Part shown: one piece after another, positions 24,166-34,400 of the stretch | Numbering within the stretch: position 1 is the stretch's first letter | How the letters are laid out: the number at the start of each line of letters is the position of its first letter | Source of the DNA: Haemophilus sp. | Lineage (GTDB): Bacteria > Pseudomonadota > Gammaproteobacteria > Enterobacterales > Pasteurellaceae | DNA length: 64,000 nucleotides | NCBI GenBank assembly: GCA_019423005.1 | Contig: JAHZCF010000101.1 | Span: 1-64,000, forward strand | Direction of reading: 5' to 3' | Program-made: the position numbers and the translations under genes | The notes under the pieces: generated by a model | The model's database searches: none | Seen by the model: the letters and a program-made list of their open reading frames with translations, nothing else | What the model was told of the DNA's origin: nothing

Positions 24166-27100
24166 ATGTCTGAAAAAAAACAATATAAAAAACCGACAGC
24201 CAAAGTGGCAGACGGAGTCATAGCCCCGTGTCAGAAATGTATTCGTGTTTATCCAACAAGACTAACTTTAAAAGATAGTGCCTTTCAAAATATTCAAGAA
24301 GGAAAAGTCCCTGTTTTGCCTGAAGGGGTCCCCTATGCTGGGGACGATTATGCACTACGTCGTTTACGTCCTGGTTATGTTTATATTTTAGCAACCAAGG
24401 CAGAATCTGAATCTTTTCCAATTTCTGGTGAAGCCGACAATAACCAAGCGTGGTACATCTACAGCTATATTAGTAATAATGAAAAACAAGGTTTTAGACG
24501 ATGGAATCTGGTAAGTTTTAATTTGGAGAAAGAAAAACAAGCCTCAAAAGTAGATATAGATGAAGATGATGAGACTAATCATCAAAACAGTATTTCTTCA
24601 ACACAAGATGGCATTTCTTCAACGCAAGATGGTAGCTCTTCGGCGCAAGATGGTAGCTCTTCGGCGCAAGATGACATTTCTTCGGAGCAAGAGCCTCCAA
24701 CTAAAGACTCTCTTGCTAAAGCGACGATAAAAACTGTAGCAGTAAAGGGAAAAGCAATGCTGAGGGACTGCATTGAACTCAATCCGGCTATTTCTACCGC
24801 CTATATCATGTATTCTGATTTTGAATTACCACATAGGCTCTTAAAAGAGATTGAACAATCCCAAAAAAGTAGAGACATATGGATGAGAAAAATCAATATC
24901 CAGGCTCCCTCAGGAGCAACTGCCGACCTTCAGAAGTTGACTGACATCGTTGCGGATTTCTCATTAAAAGACCTCGATATAAATAATCAAACCTCGAACC
25001 ATTATCGTTATACTCCAATAGGACGATTAAAAAATTCACAAACAGTAGCAAACAGAATCACAAATGGTAAAGGTATAATCGTCGCATTAGAAGACTCTAT
25101 TGGAACTATACGAGACTTGGCTTGCTATCACGGTTATTTAGATAAAAAACGAGAGGAGATTCTAGCCAAATATGAATATGCCATCAGAACGGCGACGTTT
25201 ATCCATTCTCATGCGCAAGCAAAAATTTTATATAATTTTAACCAACAAAAGGAGCTTTCAAAAGCAGTTCAAGATGTAATTGGAAACAAAAACCCTTGGT
25301 ATACTGATTTCCCAAAAGAATGGGAACGAATCTATAAAAAACCGATGCCTCTTCCAGTTGCCAAGGAAATCACTTTAGCACAATCATATAAAGAGTATAC
25401 TAAAGTTGCACCAATTCACTTAAAGAAAGACAGCCATAACGATATATTTTCATCTTTAATAAGAGAATTAAAACTAGAAGATATCCCAGGTGAAAATGCT
25501 ATTCATAAGATGGCCAATCTTCCTGGATTATATGGGATACATTTTAAACATGTCGCAGAAACTCATATAAAATTAATCAATACAAACTATCGGCGATTTG
25601 AATCACTATTTTCGCTTTTAGATAAAGAAGATGAGACTAGTGCCTATATTGCCAATGCTTTTTGTCTCTTCACTCATGGATTATTATGGGGGCTCGATGT
25701 TTCTTCCTACGGCTTTAACGCTTGTGTTACGGCATTAGGAAAGTCACTAGGGGAAGAGCTAAATCCAATTAAACCACTGGTAAGCAACGACACAGTTCAG
25801 CTACTACAAAATATCGTTAAATTATTTGGTAAATCGCTAGAAGTATTAGAAGCTTTAGCCAAAAGAACTGTATTTTCTATTGCAGCCTATGATTTAGTAG
25901 TTGATGTATTAATCACTAAACATAGTGCTTTAGCTAATCCAAATAACCTAACAAAGGTCGGAAAAGGAGGGCATCTTGTTCATTGGAAACGAGTCTATGA
26001 GGTCAATCCTTTAGCAAAACGATATACTCATACAGATCAATTTATTGCCTCATCTAAACGAATAAAAGGAGATGTCGTCAATAATATAACATGGAAGAAT
26101 TCGCTACCAAATGAATATGCTCACTTTAATGTAGGAAATGGGTTGATTTTATTGCAAACATTTGAAGTTTTTCTGGGTTTCTTTAATACACAACAATATC
26201 GAACCAAAGCAGGACAGATAGCAAATGATCCATTCTTAGCTGCAGCTCTCGCCCTTGCTGGCTCTAAATCAACTCCAATTTTAGACAATTTTAAGGCTAA
26301 AATAGATAAAAGTAGAAAAGACATTACACCTAAATTAGTGAATCCGGGTATTGCGACACATCCCCATAAACAAAATTTAAAGCTAACAAATTTTAAAATT
26401 ACTAGCTTATCAGATGCACCAATGTTAAGACAAATCACAAGTAGCTTGGTGAGTGCCAATACAGCCTTAGTATTTTTAAACACTTTGGTCGAATATGGTA
26501 ACTGGTATGAAGCACGCTATAAAAATGATGTTTTAGGTCAAAATGCAGCAATGTTACGTGGATTTGGAGGGGTAATCTTCTCAAGCTCTTATGGTGTACT
26601 TGGACTATTGGCTGAAAACGCCTTAATGGCCTCTGGAATAGCTACAGCCGCAACAGTTGGTCTTTGGATCGGTGGTGCAGCAGTGGTGATCGGTGTGATC
26701 CTTGGCGCCTTTTCAAAAGAGGATATGGACAGCTGGATGGAGAATAGTTTTTGGGGGGAAAGCCCTAATTATTGGGGCAATCCAATTAGGGGATATGAGT
26801 GGGAATTTGAACGTAAAAAGTCATTTCGTGCACAATTTGATGAAAGTAAATTTCAGTATATTGAAACAACCCAAGCGGTAACTTTATCTCAGGAATCAAC
26901 AAAAATATTTCATTATTATGAAATCGAACTACAACGTTATTTTGCCTTTAAAGAAACTATCAAACTTTCAAAATATGAATCGCCGAATGCTGTGTTGGTT
27001 GAACACCCTTCCATTAACAATAATGCAATGGCGAAATCCATACAGGTGGATTCGCAAATCACAGTAATGACGGAATATGCACATTATTCATCGACCCAAC

Positions 27101-27327
27101 AACCAGAACGTATCGTTTTTATTGAAAACGGCAAAGCGGTGATCTATTTCCCAAGCCCTTGGAAAGGTATCTCTTGGGAGATTACCGGCACCCGTAAAGA
27201 AAAGGCCAAAATGGAGACAATTGATCCGAGTTCGGTAAAAAGTATTCGCCTAAAAGTGTACCTTGCCGATTATCAAGGCTCTGGCAACAAAATCAGTTCT
27301 GACTTAACCACCATTCCAATGAAGTGA
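24166..27327 (+). CDS. VasX/BTH_I2691-like pore-forming-type T6SS effector
   Basis: 1053 residues. The N-terminus has the VasX-type entry domain: CQKCIRVYPTRLTL, then YALRRLRPGYVYIL and a tyrosine-rich strand. A five-copy 7-residue Ser/Gln/Asp repeat follows at about 143-177. The long middle is helical. Near residues 805-865 lie hydrophobic and glycine-rich segments (LAENALMASGIATAATVGLW, GAAVVIGVILGAF), followed by an aromatic WGESPNYWG stretch, as in the BTH_I2691 family of membrane-active T6SS toxins. Expected action is permeabilising the target inner membrane. It sits between its DUF4123 adaptor and three membrane proteins likely to give immunity. Confidence 0.85.
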   Translation: MSEKKQYKKPTAKVADGVIAPCQKCIRVYPTRLTLKDSAFQNIQEGKVPVLPEGVPYAGDDYALRRLRPGYVYILATKAESESFPISGEADNNQAWYIYSYISNNEKQGFRRWNLVSFNLEKEKQASKVDIDEDDETNHQNSISSTQDGISSTQDGSSSAQDGSSSAQDDISSEQEPPTKDSLAKATIKTVAVKGKAMLRDCIELNPAISTAYIMYSDFELPHRLLKEIEQSQKSRDIWMRKINIQAPSGATADLQKLTDIVADFSLKDLDINNQTSNHYRYTPIGRLKNSQTVANRITNGKGIIVALEDSIGTIRDLACYHGYLDKKREEILAKYEYAIRTATFIHSHAQAKILYNFNQQKELSKAVQDVIGNKNPWYTDFPKEWERIYKKPMPLPVAKEITLAQSYKEYTKVAPIHLKKDSHNDIFSSLIRELKLEDIPGENAIHKMANLPGLYGIHFKHVAETHIKLINTNYRRFESLFSLLDKEDETSAYIANAFCLFTHGLLWGLDVSSYGFNACVTALGKSLGEELNPIKPLVSNDTVQLLQNIVKLFGKSLEVLEALAKRTVFSIAAYDLVVDVLITKHSALANPNNLTKVGKGGHLVHWKRVYEVNPLAKRYTHTDQFIASSKRIKGDVVNNITWKNSLPNEYAHFNVGNGLILLQTFEVFLGFFNTQQYRTKAGQIANDPFLAAALALAGSKSTPILDNFKAKIDKSRKDITPKLVNPGIATHPHKQNLKLTNFKITSLSDAPMLRQITSSLVSANTALVFLNTLVEYGNWYEARYKNDVLGQNAAMLRGFGGVIFSSSYGVLGLLAENALMASGIATAATVGLWIGGAAVVIGVILGAFSKEDMDSWMENSFWGESPNYWGNPIRGYEWEFERKKSFRAQFDESKFQYIETTQAVTLSQESTKIFHYYEIELQRYFAFKETIKLSKYESPNAVLVEHPSINNNAMAKSIQVDSQITVMTEYAHYSSTQQPERIVFIENGKAVIYFPSPWKGISWEITGTRKEKAKMETIDPSSVKSIRLKVYLADYQGSGNKISSDLTTIPMK
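24592..24696 (+). repeat. Five tandem 21-bp repeats coding a 7-residue unit
   Basis: In frame inside the VasX-like gene: ISSTQDG, ISSTQDG, SSSAQDG, SSSAQDD, ISSEQEP. Copies 1-2 and 3-4 are almost identical in DNA, which suggests recent expansion and a likely length-variable linker. Confidence 0.9.
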
Positions 27328-27334
27328 GTGCAAT

Positions 27335-28318
27335 ATGAATCAAAATAAAGCATACAAATCTTTAAAATATTCCATCCGTCAATGTGGAGAAGACGAAATC
27401 GAAATCCGCAATTCTTTTTTTGACGGTTATACTCGTGGATTTATTCGGCTCTTATTTATCGGTATTTTTTGTATGAGTTGGTACCAAAATGCCAAATATA
27501 AACAACCGCCTTTTTCCTATGAAATCGCTGCAATAAAAGAAGATATTATTTGGACTATTTATCCAGAAGAAAAAGTAAAACCGTTATATGAAGATTATTA
27601 TAAATGGATTACTAAACCAGAAACGAAAAATAATTATCCAAATGAAAAAATAGAAACATATGAAGAATATATGGATTACTACATTGAAAAGCACAAATGG
27701 AACAGAATCCGATTTTTCTTTCACCCAATTTGGATGACATTTCTGCTATTTTTATTCTGTCTGCCACGCCCGCGTGGAATCCGAGTAAACCGTAAAAAAC
27801 GGATTATTTATGCACCAATTTTAAACGGCACCTATCGCGTCGCCTTTGTGCCGAAGGAAGGTGACCCACTGGGCGGCGTAGTCTATTCCTGTTATGGACC
27901 ACATCCTTTGGGCGGGGAAAGTTTATACTCTTTTGTGATGGCCATTCGGGAAGAGAAGAACATGCTTCCCTCTCATCATTATTTGGGTGTGTATCCGTCG
28001 GTGACTTCCAAGCAGAGCATTGATATTTTAAACGCCATTCGCGCTTATCTTACAGAAGATAACCCTGAATTTTTAAAACACATCAAGCGCCGTTTTAGCG
28101 TATGGCATTACATCGCCACTATCCCGTTTTGCAACGCTTTTGCCCTTCCCGTGCCGTTTAACCGAGGTAAAGCTGATTCGGCTATTGAACAAGCCCTCGC
28201 AGAATGGAATAAAAAAACGAATAATCAAAAACAAAAATGGTTTAAGGATATAGCAGAAGAACAGAAAATCATTAATGAAGAACTTATCATCAAAGGCTTA
28301 GATAATAACATGCTATAA
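27335..28318 (+). CDS. Membrane protein, candidate immunity to the VasX-like effector (copy 1)
   Basis: 327 residues starting 7 nt after the effector. Two hydrophobic segments, at about 33-48 (RLLFIGIFCMSWY) and 132-146 (WMTFLLFLFCL), flank a loop of about 80 residues. A cytosolic C-terminal domain carries RGIRVNRKKRIIYAP and later GGESLYSFVMAIRE. The fold may be the DUF6708 type, but I cannot confirm this by eye. The second gene is almost identical except for the loop. Membrane location and position after a pore-type effector argue for immunity. Confidence 0.75.
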   Translation: MNQNKAYKSLKYSIRQCGEDEIEIRNSFFDGYTRGFIRLLFIGIFCMSWYQNAKYKQPPFSYEIAAIKEDIIWTIYPEEKVKPLYEDYYKWITKPETKNNYPNEKIETYEEYMDYYIEKHKWNRIRFFFHPIWMTFLLFLFCLPRPRGIRVNRKKRIIYAPILNGTYRVAFVPKEGDPLGGVVYSCYGPHPLGGESLYSFVMAIREEKNMLPSHHYLGVYPSVTSKQSIDILNAIRAYLTEDNPEFLKHIKRRFSVWHYIATIPFCNAFALPVPFNRGKADSAIEQALAEWNKKTNNQKQKWFKDIAEEQKIINEELIIKGLDNNML

Positions 28319-28329
28319 GATAAGTTAGA

Positions 28330-28388
28330 AAAGTGCGGTAAAATCTTTCAACGTTTTAAAACGCTTAAATAATCAACCGCACTTTTAT
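28330..28388 (+). terminator. USS-pair terminator after immunity copy 1
   Basis: AAAGTGCGGT and ACCGCACTTTT pair at the base of a long hairpin, with an inner AACGTTTTAAAACG element. A near-identical element follows copy 2. Confidence 0.6.
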
Positions 28389-28416
28389 TTGAGATTCATG
28401 AAGTAAAAAAGAAAAA

Positions 28417-29385
28417 ATGTGTAAACAACTACGTTTTTCAATCCGAAAAATCAATGAAGACGAAATCGAAATCCGCAATTCTTTTTTTGACGGTTATACT
28501 CGTGGATTTATTCGGCTCTTATTTATTGGTATTTTTTGCATGAGTTGGTATCAAAATGCCAAATATAAACAACCGCCTTTTTCCTATGAAATCGCTGCAA
28601 TAAAGGAAGATTTTGTTTGGGCATTTAATCCTGATAAAAAAATTTACCCTATATACGAAGAAAGTAAGAGAACTCATAATGATCCAGAGTTCAGAAGAAT
28701 GTTTCCTAATAATAAGCTGCTTCCTTATAACGAATATAGAATTACTTACATCGAAAGAAGAACTACTGAAAGAGTTAGAGCTTATTTCCACCCAATTTGG
28801 ATGGCATTCCTGCTATTTTTATTCTGTCTGCCGCGCCCGCGTGGAATCCGAGTAAACCGTAAAAAACGGATTATTTATGCACCAATTTTAAACGGCACCT
28901 ATCGCGTCGCCTTTGTGCCGAAGGAAGGTGACCCACTGGGCGGCGTAGTCTATTCCTGTTATGGACCACATCCTTTGGGAGGAGAAAGTTTATACTCTTT
29001 TGTGATGGCCATTCGGGAAGAAAAAAATATGCTTCCCTCCCGTCATTATTTGGGTGTGTATCCGTCGGTGACTTCCAAGCAAAGCATTGATATTTTAAAC
29101 ACCATTCGGGCTTATCTCACAGAAGATAACCCTGAATTTTTAAAACACATTAAACCCCGTTTTAGTGTGTGGCACTATATTATCACCATCCCATTTTGCA
29201 ATGCTCTCGCCATTCCCGTACCGTTTAACCGAGGTAAAGCTGATGCGGCTATTGAACAAGCCCTCGCAGAATGGAATAAAAAAACGAATAATCAAAAACA
29301 AAAATGGTTTAAGGATATAGCTGAAGAACAAAAAATCATTAATGAAGAACTTACCATCAAAGGCTTAGATAATCACTCGCCATAA
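28417..29385 (+). CDS. Membrane protein, candidate immunity (copy 2)
   Basis: 322 residues and clearly a duplicate of the gene at 27335. The first 65 or so residues (from about EDEIEIRNSFFDGYTRGFIR) and everything after the second membrane segment are nearly identical at DNA level. The intervening loop (about residues 66-118) is different in sequence and slightly different in length. The pattern suggests variation of the toxin-recognition face on a fixed membrane scaffold. The ATG lies in AAAAAATGTGT without a strong ribosome binding site. Confidence 0.7.
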   Translation: MCKQLRFSIRKINEDEIEIRNSFFDGYTRGFIRLLFIGIFCMSWYQNAKYKQPPFSYEIAAIKEDFVWAFNPDKKIYPIYEESKRTHNDPEFRRMFPNNKLLPYNEYRITYIERRTTERVRAYFHPIWMAFLLFLFCLPRPRGIRVNRKKRIIYAPILNGTYRVAFVPKEGDPLGGVVYSCYGPHPLGGESLYSFVMAIREEKNMLPSRHYLGVYPSVTSKQSIDILNTIRAYLTEDNPEFLKHIKPRFSVWHYIITIPFCNALAIPVPFNRGKADAAIEQALAEWNKKTNNQKQKWFKDIAEEQKIINEELTIKGLDNHSP

Positions 29386-29396
29386 GATAAGTTAGA

Positions 29397-29456
29397 AAAG
29401 TGCGGTAAAATTTTTCAACGTTTTAAAACGCTTAGAAAATCAACCGCACTTTTATT
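29397..29456 (+). terminator. USS-pair terminator after immunity copy 2
   Basis: The same long hairpin as at 28330-28388, with AAAGTGCGGT and ACCGCACTTTT as outer arms. Confidence 0.6.
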
Positions 29457-29535
29457 TTTTGTGAAAATTAGAATAGAAAGCATCCTGTAAGGTATACTAA
29501 ATGCCAAAAAATCAGATTCAGAAATAATAAGGAAA

Positions 29536-30591
29536 ATGATGAATCGAAATAAAATTTTCCATGATCTCGGCTTTTCAATACGCAAAGTCAATGAGGACGA
29601 AATTGAAATCAAAAACTCAACTTTTGATGGCTATTTACGTGTTTTTTTCAGAACTCTTATTATTGGCATTTTCTCTGTAATTGCATTTTTAGATTACCAA
29701 CACAAAGAAACTCCCTTATCAGAAATATTAGAAGGAATCAAAAATGATTATATTTGGGCTATTAATCCAGATATAAAAATTAAACCTTTATATGAAGAAC
29801 ATATAAAGATTAGAAGCACTCCTGAATTTATTAAAAATTTTCCAGATGAAAAAATAGAAAGCTATAAAGAATACAGAAAACCATATATAGAAAATCATTT
29901 TTGGCGAACACATGTATTTTACTTTGAGCTAATTCCAATCTTTTTGGTATTTGTACTCTTTTTCTATCCTCGCCACCGCTCAATTCGACTTAACCGTAAA
30001 GAGCGGGTCATTTATATGCAAGCCTTTCATAAAATTTTTGTAATGCCAGTACCGGATAAAGGCGATCCGCTAATGGGGATGAAATATAACCGCTTTAGTT
30101 TTTATATGTTCGGTAGCCGCAAACACTTTTCGTTGTTGATGACAGGGCTTGTGGTGGAAGGGAAATACACAGAAGCCGAGCTTTTAGGTTGTTATCCCCT
30201 GCCGAATCCTCTGCATAATATGCACCTGATTAAAGCCATGCGAGAGTTTTTTACTCAAGAAAATCCTGAGTTTTTTACTCAAGAAAATCCTGAGTTTTTA
30301 AAACATATCGGTAGGTTTTATCGCACCCCATGGCTTCGTCCTTCTATTGCTTTTTGTAACAGCTTCAGTTTTATTCGTTTTCCGATTTCCAGCCGGAAGA
30401 AAATCGACCGTGCCATCGCGGAACAAAAAGCTTTTTGGAATACGCTTTCTTACAAACAACAAATGCAACGTTATGATAAAGCAGTCAAAGAACAACTAGA
30501 ACTTAATGAACAACTTGCCTCAGAAGGTTTAATTAACGAAGTCAACGATGACTGGGAGGAAACCGAAAAATCGCCAGCTTTAAGTGGTTAG
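29536..30591 (+). CDS. Membrane protein, candidate immunity (copy 3, divergent)
   Basis: 351 residues, homologous throughout to the two preceding genes but more distant: NEDEIEIKNSTFDGYLRVFF at the start, the same two membrane segments, and SIRLNRKERVIYMQ after the second. It contains a 24-bp perfect tandem duplication (30244-30291) encoding EFFTQENP twice, where the other copies have a single EDNPEFLKH. The ATG follows AATAAGGAAAATG. Its role is inferred from homology and order. Confidence 0.7.
   Translation: MMNRNKIFHDLGFSIRKVNEDEIEIKNSTFDGYLRVFFRTLIIGIFSVIAFLDYQHKETPLSEILEGIKNDYIWAINPDIKIKPLYEEHIKIRSTPEFIKNFPDEKIESYKEYRKPYIENHFWRTHVFYFELIPIFLVFVLFFYPRHRSIRLNRKERVIYMQAFHKIFVMPVPDKGDPLMGMKYNRFSFYMFGSRKHFSLLMTGLVVEGKYTEAELLGCYPLPNPLHNMHLIKAMREFFTQENPEFFTQENPEFLKHIGRFYRTPWLRPSIAFCNSFSFIRFPISSRKKIDRAIAEQKAFWNTLSYKQQMQRYDKAVKEQLELNEQLASEGLINEVNDDWEETEKSPALSG
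30244..30291 (+). repeat. 24-bp perfect tandem duplication
   Basis: Two adjacent in-frame copies encoding EFFTQENP inside the third immunity-like gene. The copy unit is absent from the two paralogues. Confidence 0.9.
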
Positions 30592-30773
30592 CAAGGTTTT
30601 AGTTATAAGATTAATAAAAGTGCGGTGGAGAATTGAAATGTTTTTAAAACATGTAAACAATTAACCTTACTTTAAAGTAGAGTTTATTTACCCCCTTAAA
30701 TATCATGGGATTTAAATACTCTAACCATTTAAAAAATTTACTTATTTCATCTAAAATTTAATGTTAAATCGTT

Positions 30774-30779
30774 TATAAT
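30774..30779 (+). promoter_or_regulatory. Possible -10 element upstream of hcp
   Basis: A perfect TATAAT lies 68 nt before the hcp ATG in a very AT-rich region. No good -35 is present at 16-18 nt spacing, so this is weak. The remainder of 30592-30847 shows one isolated uptake-signal core near 30619 and nothing else I can name. Confidence 0.3.
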
Positions 30780-30847
30780 TTGATATAGTTATGCTTGTCT
30801 GTAAAGACAATAAATATATTCATCTTTAAAGTCATTAGGAGAATTTT

Positions 30848-31363
30848 ATGCCTACACCAGCATTTATTTCCATTGAAGGTAGTAATCAAGGAAAAATTAC
30901 AGCAGGTGCATTTACCGAAGATTCAGTCGGTAATGTTTATGTTGAAGGTCATGAAGATGAGATCATGGCACAAGCGATTAGCCATATCGTTACTGTTCCA
31001 ACTGATCCACAATCTGGTCAACCATCTGGTCAACGCGTTCACAAAGCATTCAAATTTACTTGCTCTTTAAACAAAGCAGTGCCTTTGATGTATAACGCAT
31101 TAGCTTCCGGTGAAATGTTACCAAAAGTTCAAGTAACTTGGTTCCGTACCTCTATTGATGGTCGCCAAGAAGAGTTCTTCTCTACTGTATTAGAAGACGC
31201 AGTAATCGTTGATATGAACTTAGTAATGCCAAATGCGCAAGATCCAAGCAACGCACCATACACTCAATTATTAGAAGTAAGTATGAGCTACCGTAAAATT
31301 AACTGGGATCACACTATTGCTGGCACATCAGGTTCTGATGACTGGCGTAGACCACAAGTTTAA
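30848..31363 (+). CDS. hcp: Hcp (TssD) tube protein
   Basis: 171 residues of the Hcp1 family, whose hexamers stack into the T6SS inner tube. Recognisable features are the start MPTPAFISIEGSNQGKITAG, YVEGHEDEIMAQAISHIV, GQRVHKAFKFTCSLNKAVPL and a C-terminal LEVSMSYRKINWDHTIAGT. AGGAG lies upstream of the ATG. It is a monocistronic unit with its own terminator, as often found for this abundant protein, and lies between the effector module and the convergent tssM. Confidence 0.97.
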   Translation: MPTPAFISIEGSNQGKITAGAFTEDSVGNVYVEGHEDEIMAQAISHIVTVPTDPQSGQPSGQRVHKAFKFTCSLNKAVPLMYNALASGEMLPKVQVTWFRTSIDGRQEEFFSTVLEDAVIVDMNLVMPNAQDPSNAPYTQLLEVSMSYRKINWDHTIAGTSGSDDWRRPQV

Positions 31364-31380
31364 TTGTATCTACTTAATGA

Positions 31381-31416
31381 AAAAGCTAAATAGATTTCTA
31401 TTTAGCTTTTTATTTT
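31381..31416. terminator. Terminator between hcp and tssM
   Basis: AAAAGCTAAATAG and CTATTTAGCTTTT form a perfect 13-bp stem with a 4-base loop followed by TATTTT. The stem is flanked by A/T tracts suited to termination in both directions between convergent genes. Confidence 0.85.
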
Positions 31417-31456
31417 CTATAAGAAAGGGAAATATTATATTTCCCTTGTACTTAAA

Positions 31457-34400
31457 TTAATTATTTTCTGGAAATTTCACTTCTTCTTCATAAATTTCCA
31501 TTGGTTCTAAAGAGCTTTTACCTTCTTTTTCTGGATCAAGTAATTTTGATGGTAATCTAAAGTTGCTTAACACGCCACCAAAGAACGGATTTGTGCCATT
31601 TTCTACCGTTAATCTATAATTGATCGCACCGCCATTTAATTTAAATGAGAGATCAACTGATTGTCCATTCGCCTTCTTCGCTGCTTGATCTAGCACTCGG
31701 AATAATGACCATTCACCTGTACGACGAAGAGTTGATGTTTCTCCAGTTGATGTAACGAGTGTTAAACTTGTTTCTACATCTTGGCGGGTCGTATTCGGCC
31801 AAATTAAACGACTTGCAGATGGCACCTCATGGCTATATTTCAGCAACTGCCCATCAATATTAAATGTAGATGCCGTGAACTTACCAGAAAGCCCCAACGG
31901 TTTTAAGCTGAAAGAAATATTCACATTACCTGAAGCATCAAAATAATTTCGTTGAATATTTTGTAAATCCTGAAGTGCAGCTAAAAATGATGATGAAATC
32001 ACACTTTCGCCATTCACTACAGAAAGTTCCGCATTGTCTTCTAGGAAGAATTTTAAATAATCATTGTAAAAACGCTGTACACGCCCGTTTGGTCCAAAGA
32101 ACTCACGGAAATCATCCAATGAGATATTTTCGCTCGCCTTACGATTTAATGGGTAACGATTTGCGATTCTACTCTTATAGAAACCATATACATTACGATT
32201 CCATAGTGTATTAATTTCACTTAATGCTGTTTTTAGTTCGAGTGTCCAAGCCTCATCTGCTACTTTGTTTAATTGAGTTGAAAGTGGTTCAGCCATTTCA
32301 TTCGCTAAACGTTTTAAATCAACAGTTGGATTTGTTCGTTCTAAATTAAGCTCTGCCATAATTGCTTTCAATGCAGTTTGAGATGGTTCCGGTGATTTCT
32401 GAATTGTCTGCATATAGAATTTTAACTCAGACAATTTTTTCATTACCGTATCCATATGTGGCTGTCCTGCATCTGACGCTGCTTTTACCTCATTAACTAA
32501 AGGGGCAAAGTGTTGTGCAATTTGCAATGATGCCATTTGATTTGCTGTTGCTACATTTGTATTTTCATTACGGTTTTCAGCATTAATTCCCGATAAACTT
32601 GGATAAATATCACTGTTCTTATCAATTAAATTAATCATTTTTTGTAATGGTTTTTCATTACTGGTTAAAGCATCTAATACATCTACCGCATGACGCAAAT
32701 CAACAAAATGAATAATTTCTAAATTATTTAATGCATCTTGCCATGTCTGAATGTAATCCGCGATGTAACGTTCTCGGATTTCTTCAGATAAATTAGCTAG
32801 CTCTTCTTTTGAATAATTTGTCGTTTGCTGCTTACCAAGTACCCAAGCATCTATTGCAGCAAGCTGCAATAAATCTTGAGCTTTAGGATCATAAAAATCT
32901 TTATATGCCCAATCGGTAAATAGTGGACTAATTAATGTACCATACCAACTAATATTTTTATCTCTAAAAAATGTTTTAGGATCTTCAGTTGTAAAATCGG
33001 TTTTAAATATAGTGGTAAAAGTTTGTCCAATTTCAGCTTTCAAATCAGTGGCCGGCTGCAGTTCTGTATTTGCCAAAATTTTAAAGTTTTGGTAAACACG
33101 ATCTGCCAATGGTAATTTGCTGTATTCCTGTTGTTTATCTGCAATTTTCTTATCAAACATGCTGAGATCTGGATCTACATGTTCCATTGCATAACTAAAA
33201 TGAGCCATAAGCTGACGCTGAATATCAGGATTCTTAGGATAATTTTTTTGCAGATATTTCGTCATCCACTGCTCTGGAATTTTAACCTTTCTATTTGCCA
33301 TATCGTCGATCATTCGATAAACACGCAATAGCTCAAGTCCTTCATTGCTATCTTCAGGTAAAGCGTCCATTTGCTCAATCAATCCCATCGCAATTTCAGG
33401 TAAAAAACGCTCCCCAAGGAATTTTTTATAGGCTTCACTTACTTTTCCGCCTACTTTTTTACCTTGGTACAACCCAAAATCTTTAATTATAGGTAAGGCC
33501 TTTTCATAGTCTCCATAACCATATGTTGCCTGACGTAATATGTTCAATGGTTTTAATAAATTACGTCCTGTTGGATCCATGGATTGGCTAATATTCATCT
33601 GACGGAATTCTTCAGTCAATTTTAGAATTTTTACTGATGTTGTTTTATTTTGATAGAAGTAATTTTGCCATGTCGCTAAAACACAAATACCACAAACAGC
33701 CATCGCAATAGCGCCTAAAATAAATTTACGTTTACTGCGTCGAATTTCTTTTTCGTTATCGCTAACGAGTCCAGCTTCAGGATAAATAATATTTTGAAAG
33801 AAATTATGCGTAAAATATGTTCTTTGAGAACGTTCAGGCAAATAGCTCGGCACAACATGAGGTAAATCAAACTGCTTAGAAATGGCCGCTTGATAAAAAT
33901 CCATCGGTATGCCTTCTTGGAAGATAGAAGAAAAATACACACCACGAACATAAGGTGTGGTTGTGAAACGATCGCTCTCTAGTATATCGCTGATAAATTG
34001 AAGCAAGATATTCTGCATACCACTTAATTGGCGAGCATACATATAAAGCGATTCTCGTTCTTCTTGCGAAATTGTTCCAGCTAATTTATCAAAAATAATT
34101 TCTTCGATCTCTTTAACAAAAGCAGTATAGCTATCCGATAATTCTTTTGTCCAATTATCGATTTGTTCATCTGTATTTAATGTGAAAGAAAAACCTAAAT
34201 TTTTATGACGTTCAGCTTGTTTCAAATCACTGTAGAATGTTTCAAAACCTTCAATAAGATCAGCTTTATTTAAAACAACATAGACGGGAACTCGTGCACC
34301 AAATTGTTCGGTAACTTCACGGATTCGGTTACGTAATATAACGGCTAATGCTTGTCTATCACTGTGATTTGATGCAATTAACTTTGGAAGATCAACAACT

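Noticed and set aside
24592..24696. Possible CRISPR-like or non-coding tandem repeat
   Set aside because: Units are 21 bp without spacers and stay in frame inside a long gene. No cas genes in the window.
28330..29456. Inverted-repeat ends of an insertion element around the second immunity-like gene
   Set aside because: The repeats are paired uptake signals that form terminators. No transposase, no target duplication, and the enclosed gene is a duplicate of its neighbour.
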